From: Stigmatella ashevillena
GTDB lineage: Bacteria; Myxococcota; Myxococcia; Myxococcales; Myxococcaceae
Length of the DNA: 64,000 nucleotides
Assembly: GCF_028368975.1 (NCBI RefSeq)
Contig: NZ_JAQNDM010000002.1
Coordinates: 2,490,007 to 2,554,006, forward strand
Reading direction: 5' to 3'
The stretch's first letter is position 1. The number at the start of each line of letters is the position of its first letter. This document shows positions 10,008-20,265 of this stretch, one piece after another. Under the pieces are notes generated by a model. It was not told the origin of the DNA and did no database searches. It saw only the letters and a program-made list of their open reading frames with translations. The translations under genes were made by a program, and so were the position numbers.

Positions 10008-11380
10008 CGCTCCGATACGCTCTTGCCAGCCTCCTCGTCTTCGGTGCCTCCCCTGCGCTGGCCGCGGGGCGCATTCCCTACGGCGGAGAGCTTCGGCTGG
10101 CCCACACCGGCCCTTCCCCCCAGGGAGACCCCACCCTGGCGGACACCCCCGTGGAGGCGACGCTCTTGGGCCTCCAGTCCCGTCCCATCTGCCGACTTGG
10201 CGCGGGCGGCGAGTCCCACTTGGCCGTGGCCCGCGAGCTGTCTCGGCCCATGGCCCAGACGGTGCGCATCACCCTGCCCTCGCTCGGGTTGGCCAACACC
10301 CTGACGCGGGCTTGGACGCGCTTCACGGGCGCCGAGGCCCCTTCTCCCTACCGCGCGCTCCTCTTCCCCGTGAACGGCGAGGCCCGTCAGCTCTCCCCGC
10401 GCGGAACCGCCCTCGAACTCCCCCTGGCCTTCCCGTGGCCAGACCTGGAGCGCTCGCTGTGCCACCCCGCGTTGGCCCTGCCGGTGACCACCAGTGCGCC
10501 CTCCCTGGGGCCCTTCGCCTCCACCGGCAAGGGGCTCCTCGAGGCGCGGCTCGGCTATCCCGAGGGCCGCCCCTACCTGGATCGCATCCTGCTGACCCCG
10601 ACGGATGAGCGAGGCCTCACCCGGATGTGGACCGCGCGGCAGGTGCACGTGGCCCTGGGGGCCTTGCCCGAGACAGGCGCCCTGGCGGGAGCCGCCCTCC
10701 ATGCCACCTACCTCGCCTACTCGCCACGCCGGGTGCCGACGGACTTCCGGCAGGCCTTCGAGAGCGCCATCGACCGGGACGATCTGACGCGCCTCTTCGT
10801 GCGTGCGCCCGCCGTGTCCATGCCGCACCTGCTGCCCCCTGCCCTGCTGACCCAGGCCCCCCGGCCACGTCCGGGCGCACCATCCTCCGGCGGCATGCGA
10901 CCGGTGACGCTGCTCTACGACGCGGGCATCGAGGATCAGCGCGCCGTGGCCGAGCGCATCCAGGTGAAGCTCCACGAGCGTGGCTACAAGGTCGCACTGG
11001 AGCCGCAACCCCGCGCCATCCTCCGCTCCCGCTGGGCCAAGGGCGACTTCGACCTGATGCTTCACTCCCTGCTGTTGCCCCCGATTCCGGGCCCTGCCCT
11101 CGCGGTGGTGCTGGACGCGGCGGGGCGGAGGGATCTGCTGGGCGTGGAGCTGCCCCTCATCGGCGCCGTGGAGGACACGGCCGCGCGGGATACCCGGGCC
11201 CGGGAGAGGGCCCTCGCGCTGGCGCCCTCCGTGCCCCTCCTTCCTTTATATGCGCAGGGCCTTGGCATGCGCGTGGCCCCCGGGATGGAGGGCCTGGTGA
11301 TGGACGCGCAGGGACTGCCTTTGCTCGAGGGGGCGTACCTGCTGCCCGAAACGCCGGCGTCCCCCGGCGGCCAGAGGTGA
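10004..11380 (+). CDS. Periplasmic solute-binding-like protein (SBP family 5-related)
   Basis: A 458-residue protein with a clear signal peptide ending ASPALAAG. It resembles extracellular peptide-binding proteins (SBP_bac_5): RIPYGGELRLAH near the N-terminus, TDFRQAFESAIDRDDLTRLF in the middle and the terminal lobe VAERIQVKLHERGYKVAL. No ABC permease or ATPase gene is nearby, and the next gene is a membrane sensor kinase. It may serve as a ligand sensor rather than a transporter subunit, which is inference. It starts within the stop of the preceding gene (ATGA overlap). Confidence 0.72.
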   Translation: MTLRYALASLLVFGASPALAAGRIPYGGELRLAHTGPSPQGDPTLADTPVEATLLGLQSRPICRLGAGGESHLAVARELSRPMAQTVRITLPSLGLANTLTRAWTRFTGAEAPSPYRALLFPVNGEARQLSPRGTALELPLAFPWPDLERSLCHPALALPVTTSAPSLGPFASTGKGLLEARLGYPEGRPYLDRILLTPTDERGLTRMWTARQVHVALGALPETGALAGAALHATYLAYSPRRVPTDFRQAFESAIDRDDLTRLFVRAPAVSMPHLLPPALLTQAPRPRPGAPSSGGMRPVTLLYDAGIEDQRAVAERIQVKLHERGYKVALEPQPRAILRSRWAKGDFDLMLHSLLLPPIPGPALAVVLDAAGRRDLLGVELPLIGAVEDTAARDTRARERALALAPSVPLLPLYAQGLGMRVAPGMEGLVMDAQGLPLLEGAYLLPETPASPGGQR

Positions 11381-11387
11381 AGAGGCC

Positions 11388-13037
11388 ATGCGACTGAGAA
11401 CCCGGCTGGCGCTGGCCTTCGCCGTGCTGGCGCTGGTGCCGCTGGCGGTGGTGGTGCCCCTCACCCTGAGCCGCCTGCGCACCACCCTCTCCCGCGAGTT
11501 GGAGGCGCGGATGGAAGGGGCCACCACCTCCGCGCAGGAAGGGCTGGAGCGCACCGCCGAGCGGGCCCGCCGCGCCGTGGAAGAGTTGGTGGAGAGCACC
11601 GCCATGGAGGACCTGGCGCGCGAGGCGCGCGAGCGCCCCACCCAGGCCATTCAAGCAGGCACCGCCGAGGGGCTGATGAAGAGCCGGAGCCTCACGGTGC
11701 TCAGCCTCTTCGACAGAGAGGGCATCACGCTGTCCTCGGGCCACCTGCCCGCCCGACGGGGCGATCCCGATCCGGCCCTCTTCGCCGTCACCCTCCAGAA
11801 AGCCCCCAAGCCCGTCCCCGTGCGCGTGAGCGTGCGGGGGGACAGCGGCCTGCGGGAGATTCCCGCGCTCGTCACCGCACGCCCGGTGGACTACGGGGAT
11901 TCGAGGCTGTGGGCCGTGGGGGGCGTGCTGCTGGATGAGGGGCTGGCCCAGCACCTGGCGCGGCTCACCCAGGCCGAAGTGTCCCTGCTCTCGGAGGGCA
12001 CCGTGATCGCCCGGGCTGGCAGCGCCACGGCGCCCACGGTGGAGCGTGTGCTGCCCCTGGGGGACGCAGCCTCCGTGCACCTCGTCTTCAGCCGGGCGGC
12101 GCCGCTGGAGGCCGAGCGGGGCGTCATCAACGCCTTCCTCCTCATGGCCGCGCTGGGGCTGGGCTTCTCGGTGCTGCTGGGGCTGCTCATGTCACGCCGC
12201 ATCACCCGGCCCGTGGAGGCGCTCACGGACGGGGCCCGCCGGGTGGCCGAGGGCTCCTGGGAGGTGCAAGTCACCACCGAGGCCAGCGGCGAAGTGGGAG
12301 AGCTGGTCCGCACCTTCAACCGCATGACCTCCGAGCTGCGCTCCACCACCGAGCGGCTGATGGCCAGCGAGCGCATCGCCGCGTGGCAGGAGGTGGCCCG
12401 GCGGCTGGCCCACGAAATCAAGAACCCCCTCACCCCCATTCAGATGTCCCTGGAGACCTTGCTGGCGGCCCAGAGCGCCCAGGACGCGCGCTTCCCCGCG
12501 CTCTTCCGGGAGAGTGCGGGGGTGGTGCTGGAAGAGGTGGACCGGCTGCGCCGCATCGTCGACGAGTTCAGCCGCTTCGCCCGGATGCCCAAGCCCCAGC
12601 TGACGCCGGTGGACTTGAGCGAGCTGGCCCAGAGCGTGCTGTCCCTCTACGCCACCCCGCCCCCGGGCATCACCCTGCTGCCCACGATTCAAACGGGCGT
12701 GGTGGCCCGCGCGGACCGGGATCAGCTCACCCAGGTGCTCGTCAACCTGGTGAAGAACGCGGAGGAGGCCCTGGCGGACAAGGGCGGCTCGGTCCGCGTG
12801 CGCGTGAAGGGTACGCAGACGGACGCCATCGTGGAGGTGGAGGACACCGGCCCGGGGATTCCGCTGGAGCACCGCAGCCGCATCTTCGAGCCCTACTTCA
12901 CCACCAAGCAGGGGGGAACCGGGCTGGGGTTGGCCATCGCCGCCCGGATCCTCCAGGAGCACGGCGGCAAGCTGGAAGTCGGAGGCGAGCCCGGCGAAGG
13001 GGCCCGCTTCAGCCTGATCCTGCCGCGGGACATGTGA
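11388..13037 (+). CDS. HAMP-domain sensor histidine kinase, NtrY-like
   Basis: Membrane histidine kinase of 549 residues. TM1 covers about residues 7-28, followed by a periplasmic sensor region, TM2 at about 240-260, a HAMP linker, a HisKA dimerisation domain with the phospho-acceptor in RLAHEIKNPLTP (His342), and an HATPase_c domain with NAEEAL, DTGPGIP and GGTGLGLAI boxes. HEIKNP with LTPIQ is characteristic of the NtrY/NtrB type. No response regulator adjoins it, so it is an orphan kinase. It follows the binding-protein gene by only 7 bases as the last gene of the PBP operon. Its 3' end is one base from the convergent next gene. Confidence 0.92.
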   Translation: MRLRTRLALAFAVLALVPLAVVVPLTLSRLRTTLSRELEARMEGATTSAQEGLERTAERARRAVEELVESTAMEDLAREARERPTQAIQAGTAEGLMKSRSLTVLSLFDREGITLSSGHLPARRGDPDPALFAVTLQKAPKPVPVRVSVRGDSGLREIPALVTARPVDYGDSRLWAVGGVLLDEGLAQHLARLTQAEVSLLSEGTVIARAGSATAPTVERVLPLGDAASVHLVFSRAAPLEAERGVINAFLLMAALGLGFSVLLGLLMSRRITRPVEALTDGARRVAEGSWEVQVTTEASGEVGELVRTFNRMTSELRSTTERLMASERIAAWQEVARRLAHEIKNPLTPIQMSLETLLAAQSAQDARFPALFRESAGVVLEEVDRLRRIVDEFSRFARMPKPQLTPVDLSELAQSVLSLYATPPPGITLLPTIQTGVVARADRDQLTQVLVNLVKNAEEALADKGGSVRVRVKGTQTDAIVEVEDTGPGIPLEHRSRIFEPYFTTKQGGTGLGLAIAARILQEHGGKLEVGGEPGEGARFSLILPRDM

Positions 13038-13038
13038 C

Positions 13039-14952
13039 TCAGTCCTTGACGGGCGTGGCCTTGAGGGCCGCCTTGCCCTCCTTCACGTAGACCTGGAAGC
13101 GCACGGTGCGGCAGGCGTACTTCTGGACGAGCTGCTCCTTGTTCTTGCGGAGCTTCTGCACGAACTTGTCGTAGGTGAGGCCGTCGGCCATCTCGCCGCA
13201 CCGCTCGCGCGTCAGGACGAACTCTCGGAAGACCTCCTGGAAGTGGTAGTCCTCCTCCGAGAAGGCATCGGACACGTTGCCCATGAACGTCGAGGAGCCG
13301 GGCAGCGAAGCCCCCGGCAACGGCACCGGCGCCGGAGCGGGAACGGACCAGGGGACGGAAGCAGGCGCGGGCACGGGCGCGGGCGCGGGCACCGTGGGGT
13401 AGGTGTCCGCGAACGGCATCGGCATCTCCCGGGTTGGCGGGCGAAGCGAGGCCTGGAGCAGCTCGCGGGGAATGGCGGCCACGCGCGTCGTCTCCGGGCT
13501 GTCGATCGTCGCCGCGGCGGCAGCCATCGGATCCGCCGCCTGCTGGAGCGTGTATGCCGCCGTGGGGATCTCCTCGAAGGAGAACGCTCCCGCGCGAGGA
13601 GACGCCGTGGAGAACGACGGATCATCCAGCGCGGGCGGCGGGGCCTGCTCGTGCTCGAAGGGCACGGGCGGGGCCTGGAAGGCCTGCGGCTCGGGGGCGG
13701 GAGGAAAGGGGAAGGCCTCCTCGGGGGCCGGCGTGGTGAGGGCGTCCAAGGACGGGTGGGCGGCACCGAACGGCAGGTCCTGCGAAGCCCCTGCGAGCCC
13801 GGCCTGCTCGGCCAGAGGTGTATGCGCGGTATTCTCGAGGCCCGAGGAGGAGGGCGAAAAGCGCATCCCGGACACGGGCTCGGAGGCCAACGCAGGCGCC
13901 GCAGCCGGGGCCATGGACGCCATCGCGCCGCCAATGCCGAGCGTGTCCCGTCCCTCGGAAGCGGGCTCCGAGGCCCGCCGCTGGGTGGAGCCCATCAACA
14001 CCGCCCATACCAGGCTCAGCCCCAGCAAGCCGGCGAGCCCCACGAGGGCGCTGCGCTGATAGTCCGCCAGGGTGCCCATGAGGGGCCGGGTGCTGACCAG
14101 GGCGATCACCTCGTAAGGGGTGCCCTCCAGCTCACGCCGCGTCCCCACCAGAAGGGGCGTCTGGCCCCCAAGATAGTCCTTGCCCGTGGTGAGGACCGGC
14201 AACTTCACGGGCCCCATCTCTTGGATCTGCCCCCGCTGCACCACGGGCTGCGAGGCCTTGAGCGTGGTGACCGCGCTGTCGACGAGCGCCTTCTGCCCCC
14301 CACTGGCCACCACCTGGTTCTCCTTCACCAGCCCGAGCGCGGCGGCCCCCGAGGTGGAGGCAGGGCCGTCGAGAAGGCCCTCGGGCAGCAGCGGCACCCC
14401 CACCACCAGCGTCGCGGCGAGCTGCGTCTCCAGGCGCTCCGCCCCGGGAATGCGCACGAAATTCCAGAGCACCGGCACGGCGGCAAAGGCATGCGGCGCA
14501 CCGAAGGCCTCCACCACCGAGGGGGCCTCCGCCGGGACCAGCGCCTTCACATCCAGCGGGGCGTCCTCCGGGGTCCCCTGCTGCCCCACCCGCGCATGCC
14601 AGGCCCCCGCGGGCGTCGAGAGCGCGATGACCACGCCGGGGATGTCCTTGGGCAGCACGGCCTCGGCGGCGGTCTGGACGGAAGCGAAGCCCGGCTGGCC
14701 CGAACCCTCGGTATTCACTGACTCCTGCACCGCGGAGACCAGCTCGGGGCTCGCCGCCAGCCTCAGGGCCAGGGCCCGGGCGATCGCACGCCGACTTTCC
14801 AGGGTGCGCACCACCTCGGCGGTGCTCGAACCTGCCTGCGCCTGAGCCCCTGCGACCGCCTGAGCCCCCAGAGGACCCGACAGCACGGCGAAGTGCGCCA
14901 AGCCCAGCGCGAGCACCAGGAGTGCGAAAACGAGAAACTTGACGCGAACCAT
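13039..14952 (-). CDS. MXAN_5187-type membrane protein
   Basis: A 637-residue protein with an N-terminal membrane anchor (FLVFALLVLALGLAHFAVLSG), a periplasmic sensor-like region of roughly 280 residues, a second membrane segment (SALVGLAGLLGLSLVWAVLMG, about 310-330), a long Pro/Ala-rich cytoplasmic linker, and a conserved C-terminal module (YHFQEVFREFVLTRERCGE, then KFVQKLRKNKEQL). The C-terminal module matches what I remember as the MXAN_5187_C domain of myxobacteria. No catalytic residues are evident. The layout resembles a receptor with a protein-binding tail. Function unknown. Confidence 0.7.
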   Translation of the reverse strand: MVRVKFLVFALLVLALGLAHFAVLSGPLGAQAVAGAQAQAGSSTAEVVRTLESRRAIARALALRLAASPELVSAVQESVNTEGSGQPGFASVQTAAEAVLPKDIPGVVIALSTPAGAWHARVGQQGTPEDAPLDVKALVPAEAPSVVEAFGAPHAFAAVPVLWNFVRIPGAERLETQLAATLVVGVPLLPEGLLDGPASTSGAAALGLVKENQVVASGGQKALVDSAVTTLKASQPVVQRGQIQEMGPVKLPVLTTGKDYLGGQTPLLVGTRRELEGTPYEVIALVSTRPLMGTLADYQRSALVGLAGLLGLSLVWAVLMGSTQRRASEPASEGRDTLGIGGAMASMAPAAAPALASEPVSGMRFSPSSSGLENTAHTPLAEQAGLAGASQDLPFGAAHPSLDALTTPAPEEAFPFPPAPEPQAFQAPPVPFEHEQAPPPALDDPSFSTASPRAGAFSFEEIPTAAYTLQQAADPMAAAAATIDSPETTRVAAIPRELLQASLRPPTREMPMPFADTYPTVPAPAPVPAPASVPWSVPAPAPVPLPGASLPGSSTFMGNVSDAFSEEDYHFQEVFREFVLTRERCGEMADGLTYDKFVQKLRKNKEQLVQKYACRTVRFQVYVKEGKAALKATPVKD

Positions 14953-15098
14953 CGCCGTCCTTTGGCCCAGAGAGGGGGGGTTCGCTTATAGCGTCCACCG
15001 CTCCGGCCCAGCAAGAATCGGCATGGCAACACGCGAGGCGCTCGGGCGCCAAGCGGGCAGCTTGGAAGCCCGAGCCCTCGCCCTACTGCTCTCCTGGC

Positions 15099-15458
15099 CT
15101 AATACGTAGGAACCTTGGCCTCGAGATCGCCAGGCAGGCCCTGGGTCGCCACGTCGCGCCGCCGCTCCAGGCTGCGCTTCAGGGTCGTCTCCAAACGGTC
15201 CCGCACCGCATCAATGGCCTGGTGCAACGTCTCCGTGTTCTCGGAGACGTGGATGCCCGCAAGCCCCGGCAAGCGCACCGTCACCCGGCACTCCTTGTCC
15301 ACGCCTCCCTTGGGACCATTGGTGTCCACGAGCGCGATGTCGATCTCCGCCGCCTCGTCATCACACAGCCGCTCGATGTGATCGACCAGGTGCTCCTGCA
15401 CGTATGACTTCAACCCATCCGACAAGGACAGATGGACCCCTCGCATCAACACCTTCAT
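15099..15458 (-). CDS. raiA: Ribosome hibernation factor, HPF/RaiA family (short form)
   Basis: Binds the 30S decoding region and inactivates ribosomes in stationary phase or stress. The 119-residue protein has the beta-alpha-beta-beta-beta-alpha HPF fold signature: MRGVHLSLSDGLKSYVQEHL, ECRVTVRLPGLAGIHVSE and the helix LHQAIDAVRDRLETTLKR. It lacks the C-terminal dimerisation domain of long HPF, so it is the short YfiA/RaiA type. The start at MKVLM is fixed by GGAGGTGATTGC immediately upstream. Gene-name choice between hpf and raiA is uncertain. Confidence 0.88.
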   Translation of the reverse strand: MKVLMRGVHLSLSDGLKSYVQEHLVDHIERLCDDEAAEIDIALVDTNGPKGGVDKECRVTVRLPGLAGIHVSENTETLHQAIDAVRDRLETTLKRSLERRRDVATQGLPGDLEAKVPTY

Positions 15459-15603
15459 GCAATCACCTCCGGGCCTGAAGATGGGCAGCCAACCCCCGGC
15501 TGGTGAGGGGGACATTCCCTGCTCGCCTGCCCTCCCGGCGGCCAGGGCCAGTCAGGCATTCTCCCGGTGAACGTTTCTCCTCCCACGTGAGTTGCACGGG
15601 AGC

Positions 15604-15966
15604 ATGGATACCGAGCGCATCAAGGTGTTGTTGGTCGAGGACGATGGAGACAGCCGGGAACTGCTGGCGGAACTCTTGGAGGAAGAGTTCGAGGTCCTGA
15701 CAGCCGGAGATGGGCTTTCCGGGCTGAAAGCCTTCGAAGCGGATCACCCGGATGTCGTCGTGACGGACGAGTCCTTGCCGGGCATGTGCGGCACGGTGCT
15801 CGCCCAGCATGTGAAGCAGCTCAATCCCCACACGCGCGTCATTCTCGTCTCGGGCTACTCCCAAGTGGAAGGTGCTGAACACTGTGACGTGGTGTTGCGC
15901 AAACCAATCGACGTCGAGCGGCTGTCGGCGGCCGTGGAAAGCCTGGCGGAGGAGGCCAGGCACTAA
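15604..15966 (+). CDS. Stand-alone response regulator receiver domain
   Basis: A 120-residue CheY-like protein with no output domain. The acidic pocket (VEDDGDSRELL), phospho-acceptor Asp in VVVTDESLPG, a Ser switch residue in VILVSGYS and conserved Lys in LRKPID are all present, so phosphorylation should be possible. The start is ATG 15604, after CGGGAG; a TTG four codons upstream is less likely. No kinase is adjacent. The nearest is the orphan HAMP kinase ending at 13037, but nothing ties them together directly. Confidence 0.88.
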   Translation: MDTERIKVLLVEDDGDSRELLAELLEEEFEVLTAGDGLSGLKAFEADHPDVVVTDESLPGMCGTVLAQHVKQLNPHTRVILVSGYSQVEGAEHCDVVLRKPIDVERLSAAVESLAEEARH

Positions 15967-16020
15967 AACCCCGTGCTAATTTCGAACGGAGACCCCAGCT
16001 TCTTGGGCAGGGAGGCAACG

Positions 16021-16461
16021 ATGAAGTACTGCGTCGAGTGCGGCTCGGAGTACCAAGACAGCGTCAAGGCGTGCGCGGACTGCCCGGAGGGCCAACTGGT
16101 GGACCCGGAGACCATGCGTCAGCGCGGTCTGCCCATGGCCCATGAGAGGGACACCCGGCAGTTCGTCCGGGCGGGAACCGCCGAAGATCCCCTGACCGCG
16201 GAGGACTATGTCCGGCTGCTGGAAGCCGAGCGGATTCCCGTCATCGCCCGGCCGCAGGGCTCGGGCAGCGTGGACGCGCTGACCACGGGCAACGTGCTGC
16301 CCTGGTGGGAGATCCTCGTTCCCGCGGAGCACAGCGTCAGGGCCATCGACCTTTTGGCCCGGGAGAAGGACAACCTGAAGGCCACCGAGGCCGAGGCCAT
16401 CCGCGCGGCCGAGGACGAGGAACGCGAGAGCGAGGGCTTCGGGGCGCCTCCGCCCGCCTGA
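16021..16461 (+). CDS. Small zinc-ribbon protein with DUF2007-like domain
   Basis: A 146-residue soluble protein. The N-terminus has a Cys4 zinc-ribbon pattern (YCVECGSEY then ACADCPEG). The following region (LLEAERIPVIARPQGSGS, WWEILVPAEHSVRAIDLL) resembles the DUF2007 signal-transducing PII-like fold found in small bacterial proteins. The acidic C-terminal tail is probably disordered. Start at MKYC is supported by AGGGAGG about 5 bases upstream. Function unknown. Confidence 0.72.
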   Translation: MKYCVECGSEYQDSVKACADCPEGQLVDPETMRQRGLPMAHERDTRQFVRAGTAEDPLTAEDYVRLLEAERIPVIARPQGSGSVDALTTGNVLPWWEILVPAEHSVRAIDLLAREKDNLKATEAEAIRAAEDEERESEGFGAPPPA

Positions 16462-16472
16462 GTCCCTCCTCC

Positions 16473-17348
16473 TCAGGGCGAACTGAGGACGGTGCGCACC
16501 TGCGTGTCATCGGGCGAGTGAACCTCGAAGAGGCTCACCCCCGTGACTTTCCATTTGTCGTACTTGGCGTTGCGCGCCAGGAACGTCTCCAGATCCTCAT
16601 CCACCACCCGGCCATAGCGGTTGCGGGCGGCGTGGCGCAGCCAGGTGCGCCGCCCCTTCTGCACGAGGAAGCCCAGGTGGGTGATGCGGGTGGCCTTGAG
16701 GGGCAGATCGTCCCGGAGAACGAGCAGGATGGTGCCCGAAGGCACCTGCCGTGCATGGGCAAGGATGCGGTCCAGGGGCAGCATGTTCAGCGCGAAGGTC
16801 CCCCGGGGCTGCCGCTCGGGGGGCAGCGTCAGCGCTTGGGACGACTTCGACTTCCACGTGAGCGGGGTGAGGACCTTCTGGACCCGGACGGTGTCCTCGC
16901 CGCCGTACCGGTGCGTCACATCCACCACGAAGCCCTTGCGAACGTTGTTGGGCAGCCATTGGGCCTCCATGAGGTGGTTGCGATCCTCGTAGAGGGGCGT
17001 GCTCGCGTACCGGATGCGCTCCAGCAGGGACATCACCTCGGACTCGTTCCGCGCCAGGCTGAGCGCCATGGACTGCTCGACGAACGTCAGGCAGTCCACC
17101 GCGTCCAGCCGGAAGGTGGGATCCGGGTCCACGCCGGAGCCCTCCCCCAGAGGAGAGGCCAGGTAGGGCGTGCCGAGAAAGCGCTCACTCACGTGCAGCA
17201 GCCGCTCGGCCAGCGGCGTCTGGGCGTCCAGGGCCAGCAGGGCGGCCCGCTGCTCGAGGGACAGCGCGGCCCAGCCCCCCGCGGCGGGCTCCACCGGGGC
17301 TTGGCTCAGCAGCAGCGTCGCGGTGAGCGAAACAGCCAACGCCATCAT
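16473..17348 (-). CDS. DUF1460 protein (NlpC/P60-like amidase fold), exported
   Basis: A 291-residue protein with a signal peptide (MALAVSLTATLLLSQAP) and the DUF1460 signature: VDCLTFVEQ with the presumed catalytic Cys, ITHLGFLV with the His, and WLRHAARN. The family belongs to the NlpC/P60-type cysteine amidases and is thought to act on cell-wall peptides or N-acetylmuramoyl-L-alanine bonds. The start overlaps the stop of the upstream HEAT-repeat gene (ATGA), indicating a two-gene operon with translational coupling. Confidence 0.85.
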   Translation of the reverse strand: MMALAVSLTATLLLSQAPVEPAAGGWAALSLEQRAALLALDAQTPLAERLLHVSERFLGTPYLASPLGEGSGVDPDPTFRLDAVDCLTFVEQSMALSLARNESEVMSLLERIRYASTPLYEDRNHLMEAQWLPNNVRKGFVVDVTHRYGGEDTVRVQKVLTPLTWKSKSSQALTLPPERQPRGTFALNMLPLDRILAHARQVPSGTILLVLRDDLPLKATRITHLGFLVQKGRRTWLRHAARNRYGRVVDEDLETFLARNAKYDKWKVTGVSLFEVHSPDDTQVRTVLSSP

Positions 17349-18328
17349 TGAATCGCACCCACCTTGCGAAGGATGGCGTTGCGCTGGTCATCGGCGAGGC
17401 GAAGCCCCTCCAGCTCCTTCTCGTAGATCAGCTTGTCCTCCCCCTGGGCGTTGAAGGAGGCCAGCACCAGCCACTCCAGCATCTTCGGCTCCCCCCCTTG
17501 GTAGAGGATGCGGGCCGAGCCCGCGGCCAAGGAGCGGTCTGGATCATCCAGCAAGGGCCTCAGCGACGGGCCCGCCTTCTTGGCGGAGACCCCCTCGTAA
17601 AGCTCCAACCCCTGGCGGCGCACGAAGCGGTCCGGGGAGCCGAGCAGCTTCTTGGCGAAGGCGAATCCCTCTGGGGCGCCCAGGTGGCACAGCCCCCGGG
17701 CCGCGGCGAAGCGGGTGCTCTCCGAGTCGCTGTTGAGAAACTCCTTCAGTGTGTCCACCTGCTTGACATCCCCGACGCGGCCCACGGCCGCCAGCAGCTC
17801 GGCGCGCACCTCCGGCTCCGGCTCGGTCCTCGCCAGGGTCACCAACGCCTTGCCCACCTTGGGGTTGCCCGAGAGCCCCAGGGCCTTGGCGGCCTCCTTG
17901 CGAACCCCGTTGCTCTTGTCCTCCAGCAGGGGCATCAGCACGTCCACCCGGCGGCTGCGCAGCTTGCCCAGCCCCTGGGCCGCGTACATGCGCACCGGGC
18001 TGTCCCCGTCCGAGGCCAGCCGGACCAGGAGCGGCTCCGCGCCCCGGGCCTCCAGGCCCGCGAGGACCGCGGTGAGGTTGCGCCGGGTCCGCTCGTCCAC
18101 CGCCTTGCGCAGGTACAGTTGAATCCGCTCCGCCGCGTACTCCCCCTCGCCGACGTAGCGCAGCCGGGAGAGGGTGGTAGGCACCGGTGCGCCCGCGACG
18201 AGCTGCTCGAGCTGGGCGTCCACTTCCGCCCGGTTGCGCAGCCGCTTTTGAGCGGACGGAGGCAGCGCCAGGGCGAGCGGGGCGAGCAGGACCAGGGCCA
18301 GACCGAGAGAGCAAAGGGACGTGCGCAC
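17345..18328 (-). CDS. Exported HEAT-repeat protein
   Basis: A protein of about 327 residues with a signal peptide (LCSLGLALVLLAPLALAL) and a chain of HEAT/PBS-lyase-type helical repeats: MYAAQGLGKLRSRRVDVL, KEAAKALGLSGNPKVG and RAELLAAVGRVGDVKQVD. HEAT arrays are protein scaffolds; there is no catalytic motif. The GTG at 18328 is preferred because the signal peptide starts directly after it. A TTG at 18346 is also in frame, and neither has a clear ribosome binding site. It is the first gene of an operon with the DUF1460 protein. Confidence 0.78.
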   Translation of the reverse strand: MRTSLCSLGLALVLLAPLALALPPSAQKRLRNRAEVDAQLEQLVAGAPVPTTLSRLRYVGEGEYAAERIQLYLRKAVDERTRRNLTAVLAGLEARGAEPLLVRLASDGDSPVRMYAAQGLGKLRSRRVDVLMPLLEDKSNGVRKEAAKALGLSGNPKVGKALVTLARTEPEPEVRAELLAAVGRVGDVKQVDTLKEFLNSDSESTRFAAARGLCHLGAPEGFAFAKKLLGSPDRFVRRQGLELYEGVSAKKAGPSLRPLLDDPDRSLAAGSARILYQGGEPKMLEWLVLASFNAQGEDKLIYEKELEGLRLADDQRNAILRKVGAIQ

Positions 18329-18412
18329 GGCGCCGGACGATGACAAGGGCGGCGCCGACCTGTCAAAGTCCTGTCCCAGCTTGCCCCTTCGCTTGCCAGA
18401 TGTGCCCGATTC

Positions 18413-18441
18413 TTGACCCCCCTGGGCCCGGTTGATACGAC
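18413..18441 (+). promoter_or_regulatory. Candidate vegetative promoter for the DUF4398-OmpA genes
   Basis: TTGACC at 18413-18418 and TACGAC at 18436-18441 are separated by 17 bases, in the gap between the divergent HEAT gene and the DUF4398 lipoprotein. The -35 matches consensus in five of six positions; the -10 is weak, as is common in GC-rich genomes. Expected leader is about 35 bases. Confidence 0.4.
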
Positions 18442-18481
18442 CTGAACGTTCGTCTTCCAGCTCTCACCCCAAGGCCTCCCC

Positions 18482-18799
18482 ATGAAGCAGCTGACGGTAC
18501 TGGTGGCAGTGGCGGGCGCCCTCGCCGGGTGCGGCCCGGTGCGCACCACCGCCAACCTCCTGGATGCCGACGTCCAGATCCAGGCGGCCCGCACCGCGGG
18601 GGCCGAGAAGGAAGCCCCCTACGAGTGGACCCTCGCCAACCTCTATCTGTACAAGGCCCGCGAAGAGGTCGGCTATTCGGACTACCAGGCGGGCGTGGAC
18701 TTCGCCGTGAAGGCATCCAAGTACGCCAACGAGGCCCGCGAGAAGGCCATGTCCGTGGGCTCTGAGTCCTCCTCCGGCGGTAGCCGCCCCACTCCCTAG
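18482..18799 (+). CDS. DUF4398-type lipoprotein
   Basis: A 105-residue lipoprotein with signal peptide and lipobox LAGC (Cys at about residue 17). The helical body (ADVQIQAARTAGAEKEAPYE, LYLYKAREEVGYSDYQ, AVKASKYANEAREKA) matches the DUF4398 helical repeat. It sits 11 bases upstream of an OmpA-family gene whose N-terminus carries the same kind of helical domain. The two are probably co-transcribed and may form an outer-membrane to cell-wall anchor complex, which is inference. Confidence 0.78.
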   Translation: MKQLTVLVAVAGALAGCGPVRTTANLLDADVQIQAARTAGAEKEAPYEWTLANLYLYKAREEVGYSDYQAGVDFAVKASKYANEAREKAMSVGSESSSGGSRPTP

Positions 18800-18810
18800 A
18801 GCGCCCCCTG

Positions 18811-20217
<1,407 letters not shown>

Positions 20218-20228
20218 GCCGGGAGGAA

Positions 20229-20265
20229 GGCGGGGTGAGGGCTCAGGGCCCTCCCCCGGTCCGCC
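20229..20265. terminator. Hairpin between convergent OmpA and truD genes
   Basis: GAGGGC (20237-20242) pairs with GCCCTC (20248-20253) around a 5-base loop, and GGCGG (20229-20233) with CCGCC (20261-20265) can extend the stem. It fills the gap between two convergent stop codons and could act in both directions. There is no T-run. Confidence 0.5.
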
